A stretch of DNA of 64,000 bases, from positions 24,509 to 88,508 of the forward strand of contig JAEUHH010000006.1 of NCBI GenBank assembly GCA_016795505.1, in the 5' to 3' direction. The notes under the pieces are model-generated. The model had not been told where the DNA came from, searched no databases, and was given only the letters and a program-made list of their open reading frames with translations. Each line of letters opens with the position of its first letter. The stretch's first letter is position 1. Positions 51,306-60,494 of the stretch are shown here, piece by piece. Position numbers and translations under genes: made by a program. Source of the stretch: Verrucomicrobiales bacterium (GTDB taxonomy: Bacteria; Verrucomicrobiota; Verrucomicrobiia; Verrucomicrobiales; DEV007).

Positions 51306-51352
51306 GGGTACCGTTCCGGCTCCGCCGCCGTTTTGCGTTTGGCACGGTACCC
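51306..51352. repeat. 9-bp inverted repeat between rpsT and rpoZ
   Basis: GGGTACCGT (51306-51314) and ACGGTACCC (51344-51352) are perfect complements, 29 bases apart. There is no U-tract on either strand. It could be a hairpin in the rpsT-rpoZ transcript or an operator-like site. Confidence 0.55.
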
Positions 51353-51477
51353 ACAAAAGTCAATCGTTTTGACCGATCCGACTGCTCTCCCGGTGGAAAA
51401 TCGCCCCCTCGCCCCAACAAAAACCGGGAGCGACCGGGGATCGAAGCCGGGACGAGCCGGGAGGACCGGCCTCCGGC

Positions 51478-51741
51478 TCAGCCGAGTGCGGCCAGCCGGC
51501 GGGTGTAGATGCTCTTCAGACGGCTGGCGGCATTCGGATGAATCACACGGCTCCGGCCGGCCTTGTCGGCGGCGGAGGTCAAATCGTTGAAAGCCTGCTG
51601 GGCCGACTTGGCGTCGCCGGACTCGATCGCCGCATTCAGGCGGCGGCGGAAGGTCCTCACACGGGACTTCAGCGCCTTGTTGCGGAGCGTCTCACGCTCG
51701 GTCTTGCGCACGCGTTTGAGGGCGGATCGGGTATTGGCCAT
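51478..51741 (-). CDS. rpsT: 30S ribosomal protein S20
   Basis: An 87-residue basic protein, MANTRSALKRVRKTERETLR, with the S20 pattern of three helices and the C-terminal GRSRVIHPNAASRLKSIYTR segment. It is a primary 16S rRNA binder. A good sigma70-type promoter lies 60-85 bp upstream, so it is likely transcribed alone or with rpoZ. Confidence 0.95.
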   Translation of the reverse strand: MANTRSALKRVRKTERETLRNKALKSRVRTFRRRLNAAIESGDAKSAQQAFNDLTSAADKAGRSRVIHPNAASRLKSIYTRRLAALG

Positions 51742-51799
51742 CGGAAGAGAAAAAGGTTGTCTGCTAGTTTGAGGAGTGCCGTGTGATTTCGGGGTGGCG

Positions 51800-51827
51800 A
51801 ATGTAGGCGGGAGGACCCAACTGTCAA
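51800..51827 (-). promoter_or_regulatory. Predicted sigma70-type promoter of rpsT
   Basis: On the minus strand a consensus TTGACA (51827-51822) and TACATT (51805-51800) are separated by 16 bp, about 59 bp upstream of the rpsT start. Confidence 0.6.
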
Positions 51828-51834
51828 GCGCGAA

Positions 51835-52401
51835 TCAGCCCCCCATCGCGGTCGCCGGAGGTCCCTGCAACGGCAGGTTCACGATGTAAACCCGCGCCCC
51901 GCGTCCCACGATACCGTAGAGGTCGATCACGTCGTGCGATCGCATCCGCACACAGCCGTAGCTGGCCGGCGTCCCGATGGCCGACTCCTCCGGCGTTCCG
52001 TGGATGTAAATGTAGCGGCCATAGGCATTCGCGTTCTGCGGCTCCAGCCCCTGCAGCCAGAGAATGCGTGAGACGATCGGATCCCGGCCGGGAGAGTTCG
52101 GTGCCACCACCTCGCCCGTGGGGCGACGATCCTTGAAAACCGTGCCGGGGACCGCTCCGTCCCCGAATTTTTTCGCGATCCGAAAGGCTCCGATCGGCGT
52201 CCGGTTGCTGCCGGGCTGGTCGCCGAGGCCAAATTTCGAGGTCGATATCGGATACTCGCGGATCCGCTGCCCGTCCCGATAGACGGCCATCCGCTGCTGG
52301 GCCACCGACACCTCGACCAGATGACGCTTGTCCGTGCCACAGCCGGTCAGAGCCAGAGCCAGAAAAAGAAGAGCCAGGGAAATGGATCGGGCGGAGGACA
52401 T
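51835..52401 (-). CDS. L,D-transpeptidase lipoprotein (YkuD family)
   Basis: A 188-residue protein with a lipoprotein signal (ALLFLALALTGC, lipobox LTGC) and the YkuD catalytic motif YIHGTPEESAIGTPASYGC followed by VRMRS, with the active Cys in SYGCVRM. It cross-links or anchors peptidoglycan peptides in the periplasm. The start at MSSARSISLALL is chosen because it starts the lipoprotein signal. It is divergent from the lipoprotein gene at 52563. Confidence 0.9.
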   Translation of the reverse strand: MSSARSISLALLFLALALTGCGTDKRHLVEVSVAQQRMAVYRDGQRIREYPISTSKFGLGDQPGSNRTPIGAFRIAKKFGDGAVPGTVFKDRRPTGEVVAPNSPGRDPIVSRILWLQGLEPQNANAYGRYIYIHGTPEESAIGTPASYGCVRMRSHDVIDLYGIVGRGARVYIVNLPLQGPPATAMGG

Positions 52402-52562
52402 GCGGCGGGAGTGGGGAGCAGGATGTTTAAGATAACCGAAACATTCTGCGCCGGCAATTTCCTCTCCGCCCGCGAAACCATTTTCCCTGTCCGGGTGCAT
52501 GACGCACACTTTCGTCCGTCTGTACGTCGCATCCCGATCTGCCCTCCCCTCCCCCCCTCGAC

Positions 52563-53225
52563 ATGAAAATGCCCTCCTCTGTCCGTGTCGCCGCCCGCCT
52601 GATGCTCAGTCTGGCTCCGCTCGCCCTGAGTGCCTGCTTCTACACCAACACCGATCCCGGATACGGGAGCTACGGTTCCTCCCGCGTCTACGGCGGCCCC
52701 GACTACGGCGGATATGGATACGGCGGCTACGGCCTGCCCTGGGGCGTCGGCGGCGGACCCTACCGCTCCGGCTACTACACCCGCGACTCCTACTACCGCC
52801 AGTCGCCCTGCAGCCGCTGCCACCGCAATCCCTGCGTCTGCGGCTCCCGGAGCAGCAGCCATCGGCACGATGATGACGATCACCATCGCCACCACAGCTC
52901 GTCCAGCTCCTCGTCCCGCAGCCGGGATGACGACCGTCACCACCACAGCAGCAGCAGTTCCAGCAGCCAACGCAGCAGTTCCTCCTCCGGCTCGAGCTCC
53001 CGATCCAGCCACGACCGCGATTCCCACGACCGCTCGCGCTCGTCCTCCTCATCGTCGTCGTCCTCCTCGCGCAGCAGCCACTCAGACAACCGGAACATGG
53101 ACAATCCCCGGTTCCAGCAGCGCGACGGCGGTGATCGCGACCGCGGCGGCTCTTCGTCGTCCTCCCGCTCATCCGGTGGCGGCGGCAGCAGCCGCGACAG
53201 TGGCGACAGCCGCAAGCGGGGCTGA
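52563..53225 (+). CDS. Low-complexity Ser/His/Asp-rich lipoprotein
   Basis: A 220-residue lipoprotein (signal LMLSLAPLALSAC, lipobox LSAC). It has a Gly/Tyr-rich stretch (GGPDYGGYGYGGYGLPWG), a cysteine cluster SPCSRCHRNPCVCGS, then HRHDDDDHHRHHSSSSSSS and further poly-Ser blocks with Arg and Asp. The His/Asp cluster and cysteines could bind metal ions; the rest is probably disordered. No family was recognised. A frame on the opposite strand is also open here, but only because of the repetitive Ser codons. Confidence 0.7.
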   Translation: MKMPSSVRVAARLMLSLAPLALSACFYTNTDPGYGSYGSSRVYGGPDYGGYGYGGYGLPWGVGGGPYRSGYYTRDSYYRQSPCSRCHRNPCVCGSRSSSHRHDDDDHHRHHSSSSSSSRSRDDDRHHHSSSSSSSQRSSSSSGSSSRSSHDRDSHDRSRSSSSSSSSSSRSSHSDNRNMDNPRFQQRDGGDRDRGGSSSSSRSSGGGGSSRDSGDSRKRG

Positions 53226-53315
53226 GCCGCTCCCCGGTCCGGAGCCTTTCCCGCGAGGATCGTCGCCGCGATCAATCCCCCTTGCCCGCGTCGGCTCCCT
53301 CCCTACAGTGGCGGG

Positions 53316-55910
53316 ATGGCAGGATCCGGTGAAGGCGGCAGCGACAAGACCACGCCCATGATGCGGCAGTATCAGGCGATGCGCCGCAGTCTGCCCAAGG
53401 ATGTTTTGCTCCTCTTTCGCCTCGGGGATTTTTACGAGCTGTTCTTCGACGACGCCATCACCGCCGCTCCCCTGCTGAACGTTGCCCTGACCAAGCGCAA
53501 CGGCATGCCCATGTGCGGAGTCCCCCACCACGCCGCCGAGAGCTACATCGCCCGCCTCGTCAAAGCCGGCAAACGCGTCGCCCTCGCCGAGCAGACCACC
53601 GACCCCGTGCCGGGAAAAATCGTCGAGCGCGAGATCGCCCAGATCATCAGCGCCGGCACCATCGACGACCTGAACCTGCTCGACGCCGCGCGCCCGAACT
53701 ACCTCGCCGCCGTCCACCAGAGCGGCGGCCGCATCGGCCTCGCCTTTGTCGAACACACCACCGGTGAGTTCCGCCTCACCGAATTCCGCGACCGCGGCGC
53801 CTTCGAGGACGAACTCGCCCGCGTCCGCCCCAGCGAGCTGCTCTACTCCGACGAGCAGGCCGCCACCTTCGACACCCTGCCGGACGGGCAGGAATACGAC
53901 GGCTTCGCCTTCCTCCTCGACCAGGCCACCTACACCCTGCGCGAGCATTTCCAGGTCCAGTCGCTCGACGGCTTCGGCTGCGCCGGCATGCCGGCGGCCA
54001 TCTCCGCGGCCGGCGCCGTGCTGCACTATCTGGAGACCCAGTTGCGGCGGAAAACCGACCACCTGCGCGGCCTCCAGGCCTACCGCACGGAAAACCACGT
54101 CCTCATCGATGCCGCCAGCCAGGCAAATCTCGACCTCGTCACCAGCCGCTCCGGCGGCGTCCGCCACTCCCTCCTCGGCGCCCTCGACCGCACCGCCACC
54201 CCCATGGGCGCCCGCAAACTCCGCGACTGGGTGCTCCATCCCCTGCGCGATCTCGACGCCCTCACCGCCCGACAGGACCTCATCGGCGCCTTCGTCGCCC
54301 AGCCCTTCGTCCTGTCCCAGCTGCGCGACGAACTCAAGGAAATCCGCGACATCGAGCGCACCCTGAGCCGCCTCGCCCAGGGCTCCGGCCATGCCCGCGA
54401 CCTCAAGTCCCTCGAGCTCTCCCTGCGCCGTGTGCCCGAAGTCCGCGGCCACCTCGAGGCCCTCGGCGCCACCAGCGCCGCCCCGGCCCTCGGGTCGGCC
54501 CTCATCCACCGCCTCCACGAGTTCGCCGACCTCACCGACCTACTCGACCGCGCGCTCGTCCCCGAGCCTCCCGCCACGATCAAGGAGGGCGGCCTCTTTG
54601 CCGACGGCTACAGCCGCGTCATCGACGAGCTCCGCTCCGCCGCCACCGAGGGGAAAAACTGGATCGCCGACCTCCAGGTGCGCGAGCAACAGCGCACCGG
54701 CATCGCCTCCCTCAAGGTCAAATACAACGCCGTCTTCGGCTACTTCATCGAGATCACCAACACCCACCTCGACAAAGTCCCCGACGACTACACCCGCAAA
54801 CAAACCGTCGCCAACGCCGAGCGCTTCATCACCCCTGCCCTGAAGGAGGTCGAAAACAAGATCCTCGGAGCCGACGAGCGCCTCCGCACCCTCGAATACG
54901 AGGAGTTCCTCAACCTCCGCGAGACTGTCCTCGAGTCCCTCCAGGCCATTCAGGACACCGCCGCCGCCCTCGCCGAGATCGACGTCCTCGCCGGACTCGC
55001 CGAGACCGCCCGCCTCTACAATTACTGCCGGCCCGTGCTCAACGAGTCGCGCAACCTCTACATCCGCGCCGGCCGCCACCCCGTGCTGGACCAGAACATC
55101 GCCGAGGAAAAATTCGTCCCCAACGACACCGTGCTCGAGCCCGAGGGCGCCCGGCTCATCCTCATCACGGGACCGAACATGGCCGGCAAATCCACCTACA
55201 TCCGCCAGGTCGCCCTCATCACCCTCATGGCCCAGATCGGCAGCTTCGTCCCCGCCGACAGCGCCGAGATCGGCCTCGTCGACCGCATCTTCACCCGCGT
55301 CGGCGCCAGCGACGACCTCGCCAAGGGCCAGTCGACCTTCATGGTCGAGATGAACGAGACCGCCGTCATCGTCAACAGCGCCACCGACCGCAGCCTCGTC
55401 ATCCTCGACGAGATCGGCCGCGGCACCTCCACCTTCGACGGCCTCAGCATCGCCTGGAGCGTCGCCGAGCACCTCCACGACACCATCGCGGCCCGCACCC
55501 TGTTCGCCACCCACTACCACGAACTCACCGACCTCGCCACCTCCCGGCGCGCCGTGCAGAATTACAACGTCGCGGTCCGCGAGTGGAACGACCGCATCAT
55601 CTTCCTCCGCCAGATCGTTCCCGGCGCCGCCGACCGCAGCTACGGCATCCAGGTCGCCCGCCTCGCCGGCCTCCCCGACGGCATCATTGCCCGCGCCAAG
55701 GAGATCCTCGCCAAACTGGAAGCCGGAGAGGTCGCCTCCGGCCTGCGCGAGGACAGCGCCGCCCCGGCAACCGCCCCCACCGCGGCACCGGCGCCCGTCG
55801 CGAGCCCACCCGTCGCCGAACCACCCTCCCGACGACCCAAATCGCGCCGCCCCACCCTCCCCGCGACCCCGCCCACCGAACCGGAGCCGCAGCTCAGTCT
55901 TTTCGGGTGA
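53316..55910 (+). CDS. mutS: DNA mismatch repair protein MutS
   Basis: An 864-residue MutS. The mismatch-binding domain has LGDFYELFFDDA (the Phe-X-Glu motif) and GVPHHAAESYIARLVKAG; Walker A is GPNMAGKSTYIRQV, Walker B is LVILDEIGRGTSTFDG, and ATHYHELT is conserved. After residue 800 a Pro/Ala/Ser-rich linker precedes a short tail ending EPQLSLFG, a form of the beta-clamp-binding motif (QLSLF). The gene is unusually rich in C-ending codons. The first in-frame ATG after the intergenic region is used. Confidence 0.96.
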   Translation: MAGSGEGGSDKTTPMMRQYQAMRRSLPKDVLLLFRLGDFYELFFDDAITAAPLLNVALTKRNGMPMCGVPHHAAESYIARLVKAGKRVALAEQTTDPVPGKIVEREIAQIISAGTIDDLNLLDAARPNYLAAVHQSGGRIGLAFVEHTTGEFRLTEFRDRGAFEDELARVRPSELLYSDEQAATFDTLPDGQEYDGFAFLLDQATYTLREHFQVQSLDGFGCAGMPAAISAAGAVLHYLETQLRRKTDHLRGLQAYRTENHVLIDAASQANLDLVTSRSGGVRHSLLGALDRTATPMGARKLRDWVLHPLRDLDALTARQDLIGAFVAQPFVLSQLRDELKEIRDIERTLSRLAQGSGHARDLKSLELSLRRVPEVRGHLEALGATSAAPALGSALIHRLHEFADLTDLLDRALVPEPPATIKEGGLFADGYSRVIDELRSAATEGKNWIADLQVREQQRTGIASLKVKYNAVFGYFIEITNTHLDKVPDDYTRKQTVANAERFITPALKEVENKILGADERLRTLEYEEFLNLRETVLESLQAIQDTAAALAEIDVLAGLAETARLYNYCRPVLNESRNLYIRAGRHPVLDQNIAEEKFVPNDTVLEPEGARLILITGPNMAGKSTYIRQVALITLMAQIGSFVPADSAEIGLVDRIFTRVGASDDLAKGQSTFMVEMNETAVIVNSATDRSLVILDEIGRGTSTFDGLSIAWSVAEHLHDTIAARTLFATHYHELTDLATSRRAVQNYNVAVREWNDRIIFLRQIVPGAADRSYGIQVARLAGLPDGIIARAKEILAKLEAGEVASGLREDSAAPATAPTAAPAPVASPPVAEPPSRRPKSRRPTLPATPPTEPEPQLSLFG

Positions 55911-55954
55911 CAAACATCCCTTCCCTCCCATCGCCACTGTCGCCCCGGGGTGGC

Positions 55955-58900
55955 TCACCTCTTCAAACGGTCTTCCAGCTCGGACACTGGGAGGTAGAAG
56001 ACTCCGATGTCGAACTCGAAGCAAAGGAACTCCTGAGACCGGAAAATGGAGGTGACCGACTCTCTCGCGCCGGCATTTGATCGATACCGCCATTCCGGCT
56101 CCTCCTTCGGAAATCCATTGAAACGGAGGGCAAAACGCCGCGGCTTCTTCCGGTTGGCATCATCCCAAACGTAAAGGAGCCGTCTGCCGTCCGAGGTCAG
56201 CTGGTTCGTCAACAAAAGCAGGCGGCTCCCGTCAAAGTGGATCAGCGGCCTGGCATCGGACTTCCCGGACGGGTGCCGCCATTCCGCGGGAAACTCGAAT
56301 CGCGGCTCGGCCGCATCTCCAAACAGGCGGCGGTTCCGGATCGTGGACTTTTCGGCCGATTTTTGCGATACGGTCCCCGTGTCGAGCAGGCAGATGTACT
56401 CTCCCTGACCGTTCACCGAAAAGGCACCCACATGGAACGGATCGTCGGGAGCCTTGTAAGAGGGACTCCGGATCGCCACGACATGCAACGATCCATTGGC
56501 CCGGTTCCCGCCCACGGACGCCCCGAAACCGGGAGTGAATCCACCCGCCCGGCTCTCGCCAAGCACTCTCGGGGCACCGGCTCCCATTTCGACTCTCCAT
56601 ATCTCCTCGATGCCACCCAAGCCGATCAAAAATTCGTCAGCGCCAACCGGAAAAGGCGGAAAACGGAAGACCAACCGTCGGGATTGATCGAAAAACGTCT
56701 TTTCGGGCCGGCGACTGGTATCGATCACAGCCTGATGTTCAAAGGTCTTTCTCGACGTCAGGTAGAGCCCCTGAACCGGTGCCGCCTCGGCGGAGTTGCC
56801 CATCTGACCGGTGTAGCTGACGACGAAGTCGCCCAAAAAGGCCATGCCATGACGTCCCTTCAAAAACGGTTCCGCCCTGACCGACCACTTCTTGCCCACC
56901 CTGTCGTATTCGGCAACGCCGCCGGGAAAAGCCAGCGCGACGCGTTGGGAGTCCACCTCCATCGCACCCGGACGCCGAAGCTGGTAAAGGGTCTCCCGGT
57001 CGATCGCATCGTCCACCAGATCGCGAATTTCCCTTGGCACGGACACCTCCGCAAACTGACCGTTGAACTCGAATCGCACCAGCCGCGATTCCCGGTCCCG
57101 CTCGGCATCTCCATGCTGGAAGATGTAAAAGCCGTCTTCCTCGATGCTCGTCGCAAGCGTCCGTTGTTGATAAGACCAAAACGCGGTTCCGAGATTGATG
57201 GTTTCCTCCTCGGGACACTCCATGGCACCATTCAACTCCGGGTCCAAGGCCAACAGGTTAAGAGCCGGCGCGAGCGATTCCCGTTTCGTCGCGATCTCCA
57301 GACCGATCTTCTCCCGCGTCTTTGCCGTGAAGGGATTCCCATTGCCGGCGACGTCGCTGCCGATGGCATCAAGAAACGGGCGTAGTGCGTCGGCCTTCTC
57401 TTCGAAGTTGGTCGTCCACTTCGAGCCGTCAAAATGGGAAAGAAAACTCCGCGACAAATTCCCGGACGTCCACGCATCGTCGGCATGCACCACCCGATGC
57501 ATCTCCCTCCAGTAGTCAGCGGCGCGATAGGTGGGGGACACTTTCCGGTATTTCTCCAAGAGGGCGAGAGACACTGCCGACGCCTCCAACATTCCCAATT
57601 CCAAGAGCGGCCCCCTGTTTTCCATCAAATATCTGCGCGCCTCGTCGCACGCCTGTGACCGCGTCTCACCTGCCTTTTCGGCGGCGAAACGCGAGAGCAA
57701 CCGATCGAACCCCGCCAGCGGCCGGTATCTCTCCGGAGCGGAATCCACCGCAGCCGCGAAAGCTTCCTCATACCTCAGGCCAGCACCCGACAGGGCTGCC
57801 ACGAAGGGCGACCCCGGTAGATTTTCGTCAATCACCACTCCGGAGGAGTCACCCGCATCGGAATCGAGGCCCTGATGCTCGAAGTAGGCAAACGGCTCCC
57901 CGCGACCTTGGAGCTTTCTCCAATCGGACGCGAGGTCGCGTTCCACCCCTTCGCCCAGCCCCGCCAGTTCGATCCCGTAGAGCCGGTTCCGGATCAGATC
58001 CACCGCCGCCTCCCGCGAAGGCGAAAGAAAAAGGGAATCGTAATAGCCAAAAAGGGACTCCGACACGCTCCCCGGCACCAGATCTGGAGACCCCCACGCC
58101 GGTTTGGCGAGGCGCAGCAGGATGTCTCTTTCAAAATCCGGGATCGACTCGCCATAACGCTTCCGGACGTTGGAAAGCGCCCCCCGGGCCAGTGCCCTCA
58201 CGCCGGCTAGCAGCGGCGCGGTCCGCACCGCACCCTTCGACTTCGGATCCTGCTGAGAGCCCGATCGAGCCGCCACTTCTCCGACTCGTTCCGCCGCCAG
58301 GACGATCGCCGACCACTGGTCGCGACTGGGGAGCGGGTGGCGCTCCGCAGCCCCGCCATCTTGGAAAAGTGCCTCATAGAACGCGTCGTCCGGAGCTTGG
58401 TGAATCGTGCCGGTCCGGGGCATCAAAAACTGGGAGACTTCGACTCCGATCCCCCGCATGCCCGGCAGAACGGCCAGGAGATCCGCGCAGGCCTGAACAT
58501 ACGCGACCCGGGGACTCTGATCCTGGTCCAGAAGATAGGCCGTTTCGGCAAACGCGGCAGCCGACTCGTGCAGTCCCAGACGCAGGCACCGCTCCGCTTC
58601 CGAAGCAAATCGGTGGGCCTCGTCGCTTGCGAAAGGTGCCCGGGAGTCGCTTCCCTGCCTCCCGAGGTCTGCTGGCAGGTGTTTGGCCAGCCTTTCAGCA
58701 ATCCCCTCCGCCACTCTGCCCAAATCCTCCGAAGGGATCATGCCTTCATATTGCGCCGGCAGATTGGTCTTGGGCGATTCGATCCTCAGATCATAGCGGC
58801 TCGATCCATCCCGGCGACGGACGGATCCCGTGACGACAAAATCAGCCGCTTCAAAGGTCTCCGAGTCGATTCGGACCAGGAAGCGCTCAAATTGAATCAA

Positions 58901-59548
58901 GGCGAGATCCTGCCGCTCCAGTAGCCGGATCTCCGAGCGGCGGGACAGCTCGGCGTTGATCAACCGCGTCAGGGCCGCGCCCAGCAGTTCGTTTTCCGCC
59001 TTTCCCGCTTCAAATTCCTCCCGGATCATTCGGATGGCGACTTTCGGAGCGGCCACCTGCGGACCCACCCCACCTTTCTGGATCGCCCGTATCTCCGTCG
59101 CGATCGCCTGGGTCCAACCAGTCTCAAATCCCTCCCGTTTTCTGAGATCCGAAGACAGGATCTGCCCATCTCGACGGCGCACCACTCGGGTCGCCAAGTA
59201 GTCCGCGTTTTCCACCGTGATGACTTCCACCACCACCAGAGCCTCGGCCCCGGCCAGATCGCTCGGCAGCTTTCCGGATACCAGCGCGCCCTCCTCCACC
59301 AGAGCGGCCAGGTCGGTCCGCTCCAGCATCGCGATACCCATGCCCGAAAGTCCCGCCGAGAGAAAATCCGCCTCGCCCGCCGCTGCGGGTGCGCTCAATA
59401 CCGCGACGGGAAAGGCCTTGCCCGTCCCCGCTGACAGATCCGTCTGCGACCAGCCGGCCCGGATCGGCCAGCCGCATGCCAGGACGAGGGCCGGGAGCCC
59501 ACCGAACCAGCCGGCCAGCCGGCCCATTGACCACATCCCTTTGTTCAC
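55955..59548 (-). CDS. Large exported protein with two CsgG-like motifs
   Basis: A 1197-residue protein with a signal-like N-terminus (FGGLPALVLACGWPIRAGWS). Two CsgG-like segments follow: LERTDLAALVEEGAL (from residue 75) and LLERQDLALIQFERFL (from residue 209), the helix-turn pattern also seen in the next gene. The middle is helical and the last 350 residues look beta-rich with repeated short strands, possibly a propeller. No catalytic motif was found. The GTG start overlaps the stop of the upstream CsgG-like gene (GTGA), so the two are translationally coupled; an ATG at 59536 is the alternative. The function is unknown. Confidence 0.7.
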   Translation of the reverse strand: MNKGMWSMGRLAGWFGGLPALVLACGWPIRAGWSQTDLSAGTGKAFPVAVLSAPAAAGEADFLSAGLSGMGIAMLERTDLAALVEEGALVSGKLPSDLAGAEALVVVEVITVENADYLATRVVRRRDGQILSSDLRKREGFETGWTQAIATEIRAIQKGGVGPQVAAPKVAIRMIREEFEAGKAENELLGAALTRLINAELSRRSEIRLLERQDLALIQFERFLVRIDSETFEAADFVVTGSVRRRDGSSRYDLRIESPKTNLPAQYEGMIPSEDLGRVAEGIAERLAKHLPADLGRQGSDSRAPFASDEAHRFASEAERCLRLGLHESAAAFAETAYLLDQDQSPRVAYVQACADLLAVLPGMRGIGVEVSQFLMPRTGTIHQAPDDAFYEALFQDGGAAERHPLPSRDQWSAIVLAAERVGEVAARSGSQQDPKSKGAVRTAPLLAGVRALARGALSNVRKRYGESIPDFERDILLRLAKPAWGSPDLVPGSVSESLFGYYDSLFLSPSREAAVDLIRNRLYGIELAGLGEGVERDLASDWRKLQGRGEPFAYFEHQGLDSDAGDSSGVVIDENLPGSPFVAALSGAGLRYEEAFAAAVDSAPERYRPLAGFDRLLSRFAAEKAGETRSQACDEARRYLMENRGPLLELGMLEASAVSLALLEKYRKVSPTYRAADYWREMHRVVHADDAWTSGNLSRSFLSHFDGSKWTTNFEEKADALRPFLDAIGSDVAGNGNPFTAKTREKIGLEIATKRESLAPALNLLALDPELNGAMECPEEETINLGTAFWSYQQRTLATSIEEDGFYIFQHGDAERDRESRLVRFEFNGQFAEVSVPREIRDLVDDAIDRETLYQLRRPGAMEVDSQRVALAFPGGVAEYDRVGKKWSVRAEPFLKGRHGMAFLGDFVVSYTGQMGNSAEAAPVQGLYLTSRKTFEHQAVIDTSRRPEKTFFDQSRRLVFRFPPFPVGADEFLIGLGGIEEIWRVEMGAGAPRVLGESRAGGFTPGFGASVGGNRANGSLHVVAIRSPSYKAPDDPFHVGAFSVNGQGEYICLLDTGTVSQKSAEKSTIRNRRLFGDAAEPRFEFPAEWRHPSGKSDARPLIHFDGSRLLLLTNQLTSDGRRLLYVWDDANRKKPRRFALRFNGFPKEEPEWRYRSNAGARESVTSIFRSQEFLCFEFDIGVFYLPVSELEDRLKR

Positions 59549-60486
59549 GGCACCACGGTCGTTATCTGCTTCAGTATCCTCTCCGACACGCGACGGCCGG
59601 CCTCTTGCAGGGCCGACTTTGCGGCGATGTGCTCCGCCAGATCGAGCGCCACACTCGTCTCCCGATCCACCTGGATCTCCTTGCTGGACGCCGTGGACAC
59701 CTTCACCTCCAGCCGGGCGCGACAGGCGACCAGATTTCCGTGACGCCCAGCCATTTCGCTGAAAGCCTCGCCGCTCACCACGACAGCCGCGTCCCCGGCC
59801 CGGTCCACCAGCGGGAATCCCAAATCCTGAAGCGTTTTCTGGATCTCCACCTGCGCAGCCGGATCGGGAACCGGTCGCGACAGGTGCTCCTCGGAGATGG
59901 AGACGTACACCGCCGGCAACTTTTTCCCCGCGATCCCCTGCCGCAGCCGGGCGATCCGCTCCTCAGGGCTCTCCACCTTGGCCAGCAAGTCGCCCTGCTT
60001 CTTTGTCAGCGTCTCCACGACCGATTTGGACAACTGGTCGATCCCCACCGTGAAGTCGCCTCCCGCCTCGTAGTCGACCGAATGCCCAAACACCCGGCCT
60101 GTCTCCGTGCCGATGCACTTGCCCACCAGATAGTCGCGACCGCCCGCCGAGAAGATCCGGCCCGTCACGATCGCCTTGGCGCCGGTGAGATGGCCGATCT
60201 TCATGGCTTCATTGCCCCCAGCCTGACTCGTCAGGCTCAACTCTCCCTCGGCGAGGATCTTCGTCAGGTCGGCCCGCTCCACCAAATGCACGAACTCGCT
60301 ACCGGAAAGAGCTGCCGTCAGGAGCGCCGACGCTGCGGCACCGGTTCCGTCCTTGGATTCAAAATCCAGGACCGCGACCGTGATGACTTGTGGAGCTTTT
60401 GGATCGGCGGCGAAAAGCGACGGGCCGCCCGCCAAGGCGCCCAGTATCGCAGTGATGGTGATGAGGGGATTTTTGGAGTGTTTCAT
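59545..60486 (-). CDS. CsgG-like protein
   Basis: A 313-residue protein with a cleavable signal (GALAGGPSLFAA) and a CsgG-type domain: VITVAVLDFESKDGTG, SALLTAALSGSEFVHLVERA, DLTKILAEGELSLT and TGAKAIVTGRIFS. CsgG of E. coli is the outer-membrane channel for curli; this family is broader and often has a GNA1162/TolB-like role. A lipobox is absent, so it is not anchored as a CsgG lipoprotein. It is the middle gene of a three-gene operon (8 bp after the upstream gene and overlapping the downstream one). Confidence 0.8.
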   Translation of the reverse strand: MKHSKNPLITITAILGALAGGPSLFAADPKAPQVITVAVLDFESKDGTGAAASALLTAALSGSEFVHLVERADLTKILAEGELSLTSQAGGNEAMKIGHLTGAKAIVTGRIFSAGGRDYLVGKCIGTETGRVFGHSVDYEAGGDFTVGIDQLSKSVVETLTKKQGDLLAKVESPEERIARLRQGIAGKKLPAVYVSISEEHLSRPVPDPAAQVEIQKTLQDLGFPLVDRAGDAAVVVSGEAFSEMAGRHGNLVACRARLEVKVSTASSKEIQVDRETSVALDLAEHIAAKSALQEAGRRVSERILKQITTVVP

Positions 60487-60494
60487 GGCAGGGA

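Noticed and set aside
53169..56093. Long minus-strand frames opposite mutS
   Set aside because: They arise from the strongly C-ending codon bias of mutS and encode Gly/Glu/Val-rich sequence without domains.
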